In this document: positions 54,324 through 62,753 of the stretch, one piece after another
Position numbering within the stretch: the first letter of the stretch is position 1
Layout of the letters: every line of letters begins with the position of its first letter
NCBI RefSeq assembly: GCF_014650335.1
Contig: NZ_BMUT01000001.1
Span: forward strand, 797,037-861,036
Origin: Streptomyces hiroshimensis
GTDB lineage: Bacteria; Actinomycetota; Actinomycetes; Streptomycetales; Streptomycetaceae
Length of the DNA: 64,000 nucleotides
Reading direction: 5' to 3'
The notes under the pieces: generated by a model
Seen by the model: the letters and a program-made list of their open reading frames with translations, nothing else
What the model was told of the DNA's origin: nothing
Database searches by the model: none
Position numbers and translations under genes: made by a program

Positions 54324-56546
54324 GTGCTCGACTGCTCGCTGACTGCTGACGTTCCGCTCGGCCCGTTCGAGGGGGTGCCGGTCACGGTCCATTCGGCCAA
54401 AAATAAAAAGGCCAAGCTGCACGTCACGTCAAGTTGCACCCAGCTGCGGACGGACAACGTGGCGACGGCAAAAGTTCCGCTGAACGCGATAACGATCGGT
54501 CGGATGTGCTCGCGGTGTGCGCAGTGGGGTTCGTGGGCGCGGCCTGCGAGCGGACTGGGTATCTTCCTTGAGGCACTTGGCGGTACAGGCCTGCTGTACC
54601 AGCTGCACTCCTACACTGCGCCGGACCCGGACGACGGTTGGGAAGAGGAAGAGCTGAAGGCTGCGGCCGACCTCCTCCAGGTAGAGCCCACGGCCGAGTA
54701 CGGCGGCGGCGATGACGACGACGCTGACGGACAGGAAGCGCGCGACGAGGCGGAGTGGCTTCGGGACCGGGTGTTCGCTCACTGGCGTGATGCCGCGAAG
54801 AGTCTGCATCAGGCCCGGGCCATCGCCGCGATGTTCCCTTGGCTCGAGGACTGGGTGAAGCCGAAGCTGGCGATGAAGGAGCAGTACCTGGAGTCTCTGC
54901 AGGCGCAGGCGGCCTTGTTCGTCGACCCGGCAGGGCTCCTTCTTTCCGCAGCGGTGGCGGGTATGAGCGAGCCGGAACTCTCCCTCGACGACGCGGCGTT
55001 CGGCGTGCTGGGGAAGAGGGAGGACATCGCGAAGCATGTGAAGGCGTTGTGGGGTGAGTGGCAGCGCCGGGCTTCGGACGGCTGGGGCCGTCCCGGCGAC
55101 CGCTCTTACGTCGCCTACAGCCTGGTGCATCACATCCGTAGTAACCGCAAGGGATATCACCAGGCCGTGGCCGGCGCCGAAAGCCTCGTCGCCTCCTGGG
55201 AGGACACCGCACGCACGGCTGCGTCTTCGGCGACCTCTGCGCCCACGAGATGGGTGATCGCGCGCCTGCCGGAAGTCAGCGACGGCGACGCGTCTCACTC
55301 CGGTGAAGCGGGCTTCCTGGCAGACCTGGACGGGTGGACGACCGGTGTTCTGCTCACCTATCTCGTCGACGCCGACTGGGGCCGTCGCACGCTCACACTG
55401 CACGTCCCCAGCCTCATCGCCGACCGGCTCATCGCCGACTCCTTCCTGGACGACTGCCGAATCCACGACGTGGGAGTCCCTCCGATGGCGGCAGGGGAGG
55501 CGAGCGATCGCACGAGCTACATCCAGCCAGGGATCTTCGACGACACCCCTGTAATCGACCGGCGCCCGGTCACCGCGGATCACCTCCGCGCACTGCGTAC
55601 CGTCTCGCCCGACGTGGATCAGCTCTACATCGTCTTCTCGGCGAGCAGCGGGGCCGAGGTCCTGCCGCCGGCAGTCATCGAGAAGCGGTTGGCACGCGGA
55701 TGGAACGGTGTCATCGTGGCCGGTGCCTCGGACCTTCCCACGAGTGTGATCGAGTCATGGGCCGGCGAGATCGGCCCGAGGCCGGAAGAGCATGAGCGCA
55801 TCTGGCCCGAGCGAGTCCATGATGTGCATGACCCACGCTTCGGGGACTGGTTGAGTGTCACCGATGGAGCGCGGAGGACTGCGTGGCTGACCTTCCGGTA
55901 TCAGGACGGCGAACGTAATCTCCGCTGCCTCGCGATGGCCCGCGGCGTTCATGACCTTCGGACCCTCGACAGCGGTAGTCGTCGGCGCGGCGTGCCCTTT
56001 GACGTGTGGCAAGGCCTGCTCACCGGCAGCCCCCTGGATCTCGAACCGTTCGAACCGCCTACCACCGACCGGTGGCGAGGAGGCAGCGGAATCCCGCTGG
56101 GCGTGCTCGCCGAAGTGCAGGTTTACACCACCAGTGCCGACCCGCGAGACGAGGGCAAGGGACACTCGCCGCTGTGCGGGCACGCCCGCGAGCGCGGCGT
56201 CACCCACTATGACGACCTGCTGACCGTCGGGGATCTGCTGGCCCGCGACGACTACGACTGGTGCAGTAAGTGCGGCGGCTACGCGGCGCGTCGGCTCACC
56301 GACACTCAACTGTCCTACTACCGCGCGGCACATCGGCTCCACGACATCGCCCGGCAGCTCGATCCGAAGCGAGCAGGATACGACCGGATCGACGTGGAGA
56401 CGCTCCTGTCCCGGCTGGGCGAACTCGCTGATTGGCGCCCGATCGGCGAAGACCACAGGTATGCCTGGAAAGCGAGGAGGCGATGGCGGCAGATCGTCCG
56501 CGGTCTGGTGGACAAGGCCGAGGCGGGCCGCCGCGACACCCCGTGA
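54324..56546 (+). CDS. Large uncharacterised protein with two putative zinc knuckles
   Basis: 740 aa, family not recognised. Near the N-terminus, HVTSSCTQL (His32, Cys37) pairs with CSRC (Cys62, Cys65). Near the C-terminus, HSPLCGH pairs with CSKCGG. Both fit an H-x4-C … C-x2-C zinc site. Between them are an acidic low-complexity stretch (residues about 128-140, with DDDDADG), helical regions, and a long mixed α/β middle. No signal or membrane segment. The GTG at 54324 follows AAGGGGAGG. It is divergent from the HSP90-like gene with 132 bp between them, suggesting one shared control region. Codon bias is weaker than in the core genes, suggesting transfer. Confidence 0.8.
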   Translation: MLDCSLTADVPLGPFEGVPVTVHSAKNKKAKLHVTSSCTQLRTDNVATAKVPLNAITIGRMCSRCAQWGSWARPASGLGIFLEALGGTGLLYQLHSYTAPDPDDGWEEEELKAAADLLQVEPTAEYGGGDDDDADGQEARDEAEWLRDRVFAHWRDAAKSLHQARAIAAMFPWLEDWVKPKLAMKEQYLESLQAQAALFVDPAGLLLSAAVAGMSEPELSLDDAAFGVLGKREDIAKHVKALWGEWQRRASDGWGRPGDRSYVAYSLVHHIRSNRKGYHQAVAGAESLVASWEDTARTAASSATSAPTRWVIARLPEVSDGDASHSGEAGFLADLDGWTTGVLLTYLVDADWGRRTLTLHVPSLIADRLIADSFLDDCRIHDVGVPPMAAGEASDRTSYIQPGIFDDTPVIDRRPVTADHLRALRTVSPDVDQLYIVFSASSGAEVLPPAVIEKRLARGWNGVIVAGASDLPTSVIESWAGEIGPRPEEHERIWPERVHDVHDPRFGDWLSVTDGARRTAWLTFRYQDGERNLRCLAMARGVHDLRTLDSGSRRRGVPFDVWQGLLTGSPLDLEPFEPPTTDRWRGGSGIPLGVLAEVQVYTTSADPRDEGKGHSPLCGHARERGVTHYDDLLTVGDLLARDDYDWCSKCGGYAARRLTDTQLSYYRAAHRLHDIARQLDPKRAGYDRIDVETLLSRLGELADWRPIGEDHRYAWKARRRWRQIVRGLVDKAEAGRRDTP

Positions 56547-56604
56547 CGTACCGGCGGCCGGGACGACGAGGGTTCACCCGCGGCATGTGCAGACTCTGAC
56601 GTCG

Positions 56605-57696
56605 CTAGTTCGTGCGCAGGCATACGGCGAGGGCGGCGATGTCGTCGTCGAGGCCTGCGGTGCTGAAGTGGAGGAGGTCGCGGTGGAGCCCGTCCAGCAG
56701 CTCGCGGGGCCGGACCGGGGTCTGCCGGCGCATCCAGTCCGTCAGCGGGAAGAACCTGCCGTTGCGGTCGCGGGCCTCGGTGACGCCGTCGGTGTAGAGG
56801 AGGAGCTCGTCGTCGGGGCCGAAGTCGAAGGTGTCGATGCTGTAGCAATCGCCGATCAGGTCCGCGAGGTTGAGCAGCGGTGAGGGCGCGGAGGGGCTCA
56901 GGACGCGGAGTCCGTCGTGGCTCAGGAGCAGGGGCGGGGGATGCCCGCAGTTGAGGATCCTGATGCGGCCGTCCCCGGGCGGGATCTCGACGAGGACGGC
57001 GGTGGTGAAGCGCTCCATCAGGTCGTCAGGGGGGAACGAGGCGTTGTACCGGGTGCTGCTGGCCTCCAGGCGGCGCGCGATGCCGCCCAGGTCCGGCTCG
57101 TCGTGGGCGGCCTCCCGGAAGGAGTTGACCACCGCCGCGGCCGTCCCCACCGCCGCCAGGCCCTTGCCCCGTACGTCGCCGATGAGCAGCCGGACCCCGT
57201 ACTGCGTGGTGACCGCCTCGTAGAAGTCCCCGCCGATGCGGGCCTCCGCCGCGGCCGCGAGGTAGAGCGCCTCGATCTCGATGCCGCCGAAGCGGCGCGG
57301 CATCGGGCTCAGGACCACCTTCTGGGCCGCGTCGGCGACGAGCCGGACCTGGAAGAGGGCCTGCTCCCGCTGGAGCCGGACGTGGCTGCCGTACGCGGCC
57401 GCCACGGTGACCGCCACGATGCCCGCCACCGTGTACCACGCCCCCAGGCCGGGGAAGACGAGGCTGAGGCCGATCATCAGCAGAAAGCACACCGTCCCCA
57501 GCAGCACCGTGGGCAGCACGGGCCACATGGCGGCCGCGAGGGCCGGGGCCGCGGGCAGGATGCGGCTGAAGGCCATGTCCGGGGGCGTGGAGTACGCCAG
57601 ACCGGCGATGACCACGGTCAGGATCACCGGGGACAGCAGAACGAGGGACCCCTGGCCGTGGGGAAGGCGGAGTCGCAGCTGTCCAGGCTTGACCAT
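56605..57696 (-). CDS. Membrane-anchored PP2C/SpoIIE-type serine/threonine phosphatase
   Basis: 363 aa. Three to four N-terminal membrane helices (about residues 15-100) precede a cytoplasmic SpoIIE/PP2C domain. Metal ligands are in GGDFYEAV, LIGDVRGKGLAAV, LLLYTDGVTEARD and DDDIAALAV. Such phosphatases reset anti-anti-sigma proteins and so oppose RsbW-like kinases, two of which lie in this window, though linkage is only inferred. ATG 57696 is used; an ATG four codons upstream (57708) is possible. Neither has a ribosome-binding site, so the transcript may be leaderless. Confidence 0.92.
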   Translation of the reverse strand: MVKPGQLRLRLPHGQGSLVLLSPVILTVVIAGLAYSTPPDMAFSRILPAAPALAAAMWPVLPTVLLGTVCFLLMIGLSLVFPGLGAWYTVAGIVAVTVAAAYGSHVRLQREQALFQVRLVADAAQKVVLSPMPRRFGGIEIEALYLAAAAEARIGGDFYEAVTTQYGVRLLIGDVRGKGLAAVGTAAAVVNSFREAAHDEPDLGGIARRLEASSTRYNASFPPDDLMERFTTAVLVEIPPGDGRIRILNCGHPPPLLLSHDGLRVLSPSAPSPLLNLADLIGDCYSIDTFDFGPDDELLLYTDGVTEARDRNGRFFPLTDWMRRQTPVRPRELLDGLHRDLLHFSTAGLDDDIAALAVCLRTN

Positions 57697-57779
57697 GATG
57701 CATAGCATATCCAGGCAATACGGATATATGGGGCCTTCTGGCCGGGATCTACCCCCACCTGGGGTACCGCTCCGCTCAC

Positions 57780-58212
57780 CTCATGCCGGCGCGGACAGGG
57801 CCGTGCGGTAGGCCGACAGTGCTGCTGCGGTCCCGGTGAGGGGGAAGCGGGCGCCGAGGTACCCGTCCGGGCGGACGATGAAGCCGGTGGCAGCGGGTAG
57901 GCGGCGACCTGGAGGGGCAGGCCGGTGCAGTCCGGGGCGCGGCCGCCCTCCAGCCCGTGCGCCACGCCGCCGCCACCGCGCGCGTGCCCCGTGCCCGTCG
58001 GCTGCGCAGCCCCTTGCGGACGGTGCTGTGCGCGCCGTCGCAGCCGATCAGGGAGCGGGCACGGCATTCCTCGCCGTCGCCGTCGTCGCCCTCGCCGGAG
58101 GCGGTGCGCAGCCGGGCGGTGACGCCGTCCGCGTCCTGGGCGAACGACAGCGGCTCGGTGCCGCGCTCGACGGCGCCGTGCCCAGGCCCGTGATCAGCAC
58201 GTCGGTCGGGCT
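57780..58212 (-). pseudogene. Decayed FAD-dependent aromatic monooxygenase
   Basis: On the minus strand, pieces of a PheA/TfdB-type FAD monooxygenase appear in order but in different frames. First is TDVLITGLG (start of the Rossmann fold), then HGAVERGTEPLSF and DGVTARLRT leading into LIGCDGAHSTVRKGL (the FAD DG motif). Last are APDCTGLPLQ and GFIVRPDGYLGARFPL before a TGA. The FAD-binding GxGxxG continuation, most of the substrate domain and the thioredoxin-like part are missing. About 430 bp remain of a normal 1.5-kb gene. Confidence 0.7.
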
Positions 58213-58385
58213 GGTCGTGCTGGTCCTGTCGGTCGTGTCGGGGTGCGCCACGGGCGCCTCCCCGGGACCGGGTCCCGGCTCCGGGCCCCGGGCCCGTCCC
58301 GCACTTCCCATGGTCGCCCGACGGCGTACGGGCGGCGAGCCGGGCGCAGCCGCGGACGCAGGCACGGCAACCGCAGCAACCGCAG

Positions 58386-59138
58386 CTAGCGGGACTGGTG
58401 GGGCTGGTGGGAGCCCGGGGTGTGGCCGAAGGCGCGGCGGAAGACGTCGATGAAGGCGCTGGCGGACGACCAGCCGCACATGTGGGCCACGGTGGTCACC
58501 GGTGTGTTCTCCGCCAGCAGGATCAGGGCGTGGTAGAGGCGCAGCTGGGTGCGCCACTGCGGGAACGTCATGCCGAGGTCGGACTTGAACAGCCGGGACA
58601 GGGTGCGGTCGCTCGCGCCGACCTCCTTGCCGAGGGCGGCGAGGGTGCGGTCGTCGGTCGGGTCGGCCTGCAGGATCTCGCACAGGGCCTTCAGCCGTGG
58701 CGCGGTGGGGGCGGGCAGGTGTACGGGTTCCTGCTGCGAGGCGCGCAACTGGTCGAGCAGGACGGCCCGCAGACGCCCGCGTTCGGGGCTTTCGTCGTCC
58801 GGAGAGCGGGTGTAGGCGAGGATCAGCTCGCGCAGCAGGGGGCCGACGGTCAGCACGGTCGGCTCGTCCAGGCCGAGCGGGTTGTCGGTCGCGGGCATGC
58901 CGACCAGGTGCAGGTCGAGCCCCCCGTGCGCCTGGTGGGCGTGCACGGTTCCGGCCGGTACCCAGATGGCACGGGTGGCCGGGGCGATCCAGGAGCCGGC
59001 GTCGGTGGTGATGGCCAGCACTCCGCGGGCGGCGTAGACGATCTGGTGGTCGTCGTGACGGTGGGCGTCGATGGCCGTTCCGGGCGCCAGCCACTGCATA
59101 CGGGTCGGCGCGACCGGCTCATGGCGGATGTTCTTCAT
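58386..59138 (-). CDS. AraC family transcriptional regulator
   Basis: 250 aa. The N-terminal cupin (PGTAIDAHRHDDHQIVYAARG; AIWVPAGTVHAHQAHG) probably binds a small ligand. The C-terminal AraC domain has TLAALGKEVGASDRTLSRLFKSDLG and CGWSSASAFIDVFRRAFGHTPG. It is divergent from the MFS transporter with only 30 bp between, so it very likely controls that gene. ATG 59138 gives the family-typical N-terminus; the frame is open upstream. Confidence 0.93.
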   Translation of the reverse strand: MKNIRHEPVAPTRMQWLAPGTAIDAHRHDDHQIVYAARGVLAITTDAGSWIAPATRAIWVPAGTVHAHQAHGGLDLHLVGMPATDNPLGLDEPTVLTVGPLLRELILAYTRSPDDESPERGRLRAVLLDQLRASQQEPVHLPAPTAPRLKALCEILQADPTDDRTLAALGKEVGASDRTLSRLFKSDLGMTFPQWRTQLRLYHALILLAENTPVTTVAHMCGWSSASAFIDVFRRAFGHTPGSHQPHQSR

Positions 59139-59168
59139 CGATTGGCAGATTATCGGAAGTGCGACACG

Positions 59169-60476
59169 GTGCCGAGCGGTGACCATGATGAGGTGCCAAG
59201 GAACAAAGCGATCCTCCTCCTCTCGGTCGGGCATGCCTGTGTGGACGTCTACCAGGGTGCGGTGGCCGCGCTCGTCCCGTTCTTCGTCGCCGAACGGGCC
59301 TACACCTACGCCGCGGCGTCGGGCATCGTCCTCGCCGCGTCGCTGCTGTCCTCCGTGGCACAGCCGCTGTTCGGCGTGCTCACCGACCGGTGGGCCATGC
59401 CCTGGTTGCTGCCGTTGAGCACGCTCCTCGGCGGGCTGGGGATCGCCCTGAGCGGCCTCGGCGGGTCCTACGCGCTGACGCTGGTGTTCGTGGCCGTCTC
59501 CGGCGTCGGGGTCGCCGCGTACCACCCGGAGTCCGCCCGCGTCGCGCGCGTCGCCAGCAAGGGCAGTCACACCGCGATGGGTTGGTTCTCCCTCGGCGGC
59601 AACCTCGGCTTCGCCGTCGCCCCCCTGATGGTCGCGGGGGTCATGGCTGCCGGAGGCCTGCGGCTCACGCCGCTGTTCGCGGTGCCCGCCCTCGTCGGCA
59701 GCGTGCTGTGCCTTCTCGTCGTGCGTCTGCTGGACGGCACGTCAGGGACCGGCTCGCGCAAGTCCGTTGCGGTGGTCGGCGCCGACGACAAGGCCTCGTT
59801 CGTGAAGCTGTCGCTGGCTGTGGTCTGCCGGTCCATCGTGTTCATCGGCCTGAGCACGTTCATCTCGTTCTACACCCGGCAGCGCACGGGCGGCGGTACG
59901 GCGGCGGGCACCGCGGCGCTGTGCGTGCTCTACCTGGGCGGTGCGGTCGGCACCGTGCTGGGCGGCAACCTCGCCAACCGCTGGGACCGGGTCACCGTCG
60001 TGCGCGGGGCGTATCTGATGACGGTCGCCGCCGTCGCGGGCATCGTGTTCGCCCCCGGCCCGCTGATCTACCTGTTCGTGGCCCTCACCTCCGCGGGGCT
60101 CTACATCCCCTTCTCCCTGCAGGTCACCCTCGGCCAGGACTACCTCCCCTCGCGCGTCGGCACCGCCAGCGGGATCACCCTCGGCCTGACCGTCAGCATC
60201 GGCGGCCTCGTCAGCCCGGTCATCGGCAGCGTCGCCGACGCCACCTCCCTGCAGACGGCCCTGGCCCCGCTGATCGCGATGCCCGCCCTGGCCTGGCTGC
60301 TGTTCCGTACGCTGCCCGAGCCGGTCGCGCCGAAGCCGGCAGCGCCGGAGGCGGAGCCGGGACCGGAGCCGGAACCTGCGCCGGCATTCGCACCGGCGCC
60401 GGAGGCGGGACTGCTGCAGCAGACCGCGGACGCCTCCGGGGCCGAGCCCTCTCCCGCCCGGCGGAACCCCCGTTGA
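59169..60476 (+). CDS. MFS transporter, fosmidomycin-resistance (Fsr) type
   Basis: 435 aa with about 12 helices. The first helix motif SVGHACVDVYQGAVAALVPFF and LTDRWAMPWLLP match the Fsr/fosmidomycin-resistance family, whose members export varied drugs. A long Pro/Glu/Ala-rich cytoplasmic tail (residues about 390-435) is unusual. GTG 59169 is used; GTG 59193 is an alternative. It is sandwiched between two AraC genes on the opposite strand. Confidence 0.9.
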   Translation: MPSGDHDEVPRNKAILLLSVGHACVDVYQGAVAALVPFFVAERAYTYAAASGIVLAASLLSSVAQPLFGVLTDRWAMPWLLPLSTLLGGLGIALSGLGGSYALTLVFVAVSGVGVAAYHPESARVARVASKGSHTAMGWFSLGGNLGFAVAPLMVAGVMAAGGLRLTPLFAVPALVGSVLCLLVVRLLDGTSGTGSRKSVAVVGADDKASFVKLSLAVVCRSIVFIGLSTFISFYTRQRTGGGTAAGTAALCVLYLGGAVGTVLGGNLANRWDRVTVVRGAYLMTVAAVAGIVFAPGPLIYLFVALTSAGLYIPFSLQVTLGQDYLPSRVGTASGITLGLTVSIGGLVSPVIGSVADATSLQTALAPLIAMPALAWLLFRTLPEPVAPKPAAPEAEPGPEPEPAPAFAPAPEAGLLQQTADASGAEPSPARRNPR

Positions 60477-60520
60477 CGGCCCCCGCCTCCGAAGGATCCG
60501 TCTCCCCCGAAGGGTTTGTC

Positions 60521-61336
60521 TTACGGCGACCTGCGGCCGGTCTCCGTCCGCGAGCCGCGGCCGGTCTCCGTCGCGGACGCCGCCATCCGGTCCCGGTAGG
60601 CGCCCGGGGTGACGTGGACGAACTCCTTGAAGCGTGCGATGAAGGCGCTCGGCGAGGTGAACCCGCACAGGTGGGCCGTGTCGGTGACCGACTCGCCGTT
60701 GGCGAGGTGGGTCAGTGAGGCGACCAGGCGGACGAGGGTCCGCCACTGCGGGAAGGACATGCCCAGCTCGGACTTGATCAGCCGGCGCAGCGTGCGCTGA
60801 CTGGTCCCCAGATCCCGGGCGTGGTCGTCGAGACTGCGGCCGTCGCCCGGGGCGTGGATCAGCGAACTGCTCAGCGCCAGCAGCCGCGGGTCACGGGGGG
60901 TGGGCAGCGACAGCGCGCTGGACTGGTGTTTCTCATTGCGGAGTTCGTAGCGCAGCACGTTCTCCAGCGCGGACCGCGTCCGGGCCGGGCGGTCCGGCTC
61001 GGCCAGGGCGGTCAGCACGTGCCGGGCCAGCGGGGTCAGGTTCACCACCGTGGGGTCGTCACCGCCCCGGGCCCGCATCGGCGGGTAGGCCAGCATGATC
61101 GTCGACACCAGGCTCCGGGTGTGGGCGCGGTGGGAGTGCTCGAGTCCCGGCGGGATGACGACGGCACGGTCCGGGGCGGCGATCACCCAGGTTCCCAGTG
61201 CCGTGATCACGGCCAGAACGCCGGTGTGCGGGACGACGACCTGGGTCTGCTCGTGCCGGTGCGGGGGGACGGTCTCGTCCGGGCGCAGGACGAAGCGCCG
61301 GACGACATCTCGGTCATGGCCGTTATGAAGTATCAC
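60521..61336 (-). CDS. AraC family transcriptional regulator, paralogue of the 58.4-kb gene
   Basis: 271 aa cupin-AraC protein: PDETVPPHRHEQTQVV in the N-domain; DLGTSQRTLRRLIKSELGMSFPQW and CGFTSPSAFIARFKEFVHVTPG in the DNA-binding domain. It shares LGM(T/S)FPQWRT with the regulator on the other side of the MFS gene, so the two arose by duplication or belong to one subfamily. GTG start at 61336. Convergent with the MFS gene 44 bp away. Confidence 0.93.
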   Translation of the reverse strand: MILHNGHDRDVVRRFVLRPDETVPPHRHEQTQVVVPHTGVLAVITALGTWVIAAPDRAVVIPPGLEHSHRAHTRSLVSTIMLAYPPMRARGGDDPTVVNLTPLARHVLTALAEPDRPARTRSALENVLRYELRNEKHQSSALSLPTPRDPRLLALSSSLIHAPGDGRSLDDHARDLGTSQRTLRRLIKSELGMSFPQWRTLVRLVASLTHLANGESVTDTAHLCGFTSPSAFIARFKEFVHVTPGAYRDRMAASATETGRGSRTETGRRSP

Positions 61337-61769
61337 CTGGCCGATTATTCACTACCGACCGAACAGACGGTTTTGAGAAGCTCCAGGGCAGGGGGTACAG
61401 AAAGGCATTCGAACCATGGAGGACAATGACCCCTCCTATCCGGGCCCCGAGAACCCGGCAGGGGGATTTACCGGCCGCATGCCGGTCCAGTCACGGATTC
61501 CACGACTTTCCTCAGGGCGCGATCTCCGCGTCAGTGCCGTTGTCCGGCCCCGGCCAGCCGGATAAACGCATACGGGGGCCGGTGGTGCCGCACCGGACGA
61601 GCCCGTAGATTTCCATTCAGAAAGCTTTAGCGCGTCCATTTATCGCCCTTACCGCACATGCGACACATGATGTGGTCCGGGGTGGATCCAGCATGCCCTG
61701 CGGACCACGACTCGCTTTGCCGCGGATTGTTTTCCGATCTGCGCAGACGAATGGAAGTGAACGCAACGC
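61337..61769 (+). promoter_or_regulatory. Control region before sbnA
   Basis: 433 bp, noticeably more AT-rich than the genes around it, especially 61,600-61,770. It should hold the promoter of the diaminopropionate genes and of the divergent AraC gene. I see no iron-box (DmdR/Fur) palindrome. A 49-codon frame at 61416-61565 has atypical codons and only a distant AAAGG upstream; I do not call it a gene. Confidence 0.4.
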
Positions 61770-62753
61770 ATGACCTTCATCACCGCTGCCCACGAGCTGC
61801 TCGAGAGTGATGTCTACATCGATTTGCAGCCTACTCTCGGCATTCCTCTCCACCTCAAATGCGAAGGTTTCAACTTCGCCGGGTCCATAAAAATCGTACC
61901 GGCCGCATGGATGGTCGCCGTCGCGGAGCGCGAGGGCCTCATCGGCCCCGACTCCGTCCTGATCGAGTCCTCTTCCGGCAATCTCGGCGTGGCCCTGGCC
62001 GTGACCGCCGCGTCGAAAGGACTCCGCTTCGTCTGTGTCACCGACCCCAACTGCAACCCCGCCACCGTGAGCCTCATGCGGGCCCTGGGGGCCGAGGTCG
62101 TCATCGTCGGCGAACCCGATGCGACCGGCGGATACCTGGCCGCCCGCAAGGCCTACGTACGAAAGCGCTGCCGGGAGGACCCCGCCTGCGTCTGGCTCAA
62201 TCAGTACGAGAACCCGGCCAACTGGGCGGCGCACTACGAGAACACCGCCCCCTTCATCGCCAAGCAGTTCCCCGACCTCGGCACCCTGTTCATCGGCACG
62301 GGCACCGGAGGCACCCTCATGGGGTGCGCGCGCTACTTCCGTGAACACCGGCCCCAGGTCCGCATCATCGCCGTCGACAGCGTCGGCTCGGTCAGCTTCG
62401 CCGGAACCCCGGGGCCACGGCACATCCCCGGACTCGGCGCAGGCACCCCCATGCCGCTGATCGACCCCGCACTCACCGGCGACCTCGTGGACGACGTCAT
62501 CCGCGTCCACGAGATCGACACCATCCGCACCTGCCGCCGGCTCGCCGCGCACGGGATGCTCCTGGGCGGCTCCTCGGGAACGGTCGTCAGCGCCGCCTCC
62601 CGGTGGCTCGCCCGACACCACACCCCCGCCCACACCGCCGTCGCGATCGCCCCCGACCTGGGGGAGCGCTATGTCGACACCATCTACGACGACGCGTGGG
62701 TCGCCCGTCACTACGGTCACGACGACGTCACCTCACTCCTGGAGAACTTTTGA
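61770..62753 (+). CDS. sbnA: SbnA-type N-(2-amino-2-carboxyethyl)-L-glutamate synthase
   Basis: 327 aa PLP enzyme of the cysteine synthase fold. The Schiff-base Lys is in FNFAGSIKIVPA, the substrate loop is ESSSGNLGVALA, and the phosphate-binding loop is GTGTGGTLMG. SbnA condenses O-phospho-L-serine with L-glutamate, and the SbnB product step releases L-2,3-diaminopropionate. The pairing with sbnB makes this call stronger than the fold alone. ATG 61770 has only weak GGAAGTG upstream. Stop overlaps the sbnB TTG start. Confidence 0.92.
   Translation: MTFITAAHELLESDVYIDLQPTLGIPLHLKCEGFNFAGSIKIVPAAWMVAVAEREGLIGPDSVLIESSSGNLGVALAVTAASKGLRFVCVTDPNCNPATVSLMRALGAEVVIVGEPDATGGYLAARKAYVRKRCREDPACVWLNQYENPANWAAHYENTAPFIAKQFPDLGTLFIGTGTGGTLMGCARYFREHRPQVRIIAVDSVGSVSFAGTPGPRHIPGLGAGTPMPLIDPALTGDLVDDVIRVHEIDTIRTCRRLAAHGMLLGGSSGTVVSAASRWLARHHTPAHTAVAIAPDLGERYVDTIYDDAWVARHYGHDDVTSLLENF

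Noticed and set aside
57624..58067. Intact gene on the minus strand in the monooxygenase relic
   Set aside because: The frame crosses the relic and joins unrelated pieces; the recognisable monooxygenase fragments are in other frames.
61416..61565. 49-codon frame before sbnA
   Set aside because: Atypical codons (TTT, TAT, TCA, CGA, ATT), distant ribosome-binding site and no recognisable precursor-peptide features.
61337..61769. Iron box (DmdR/Fur-type) before sbnA
   Set aside because: I looked for a TTAGGTTAGGCTAACCTAA-like palindrome and found none.
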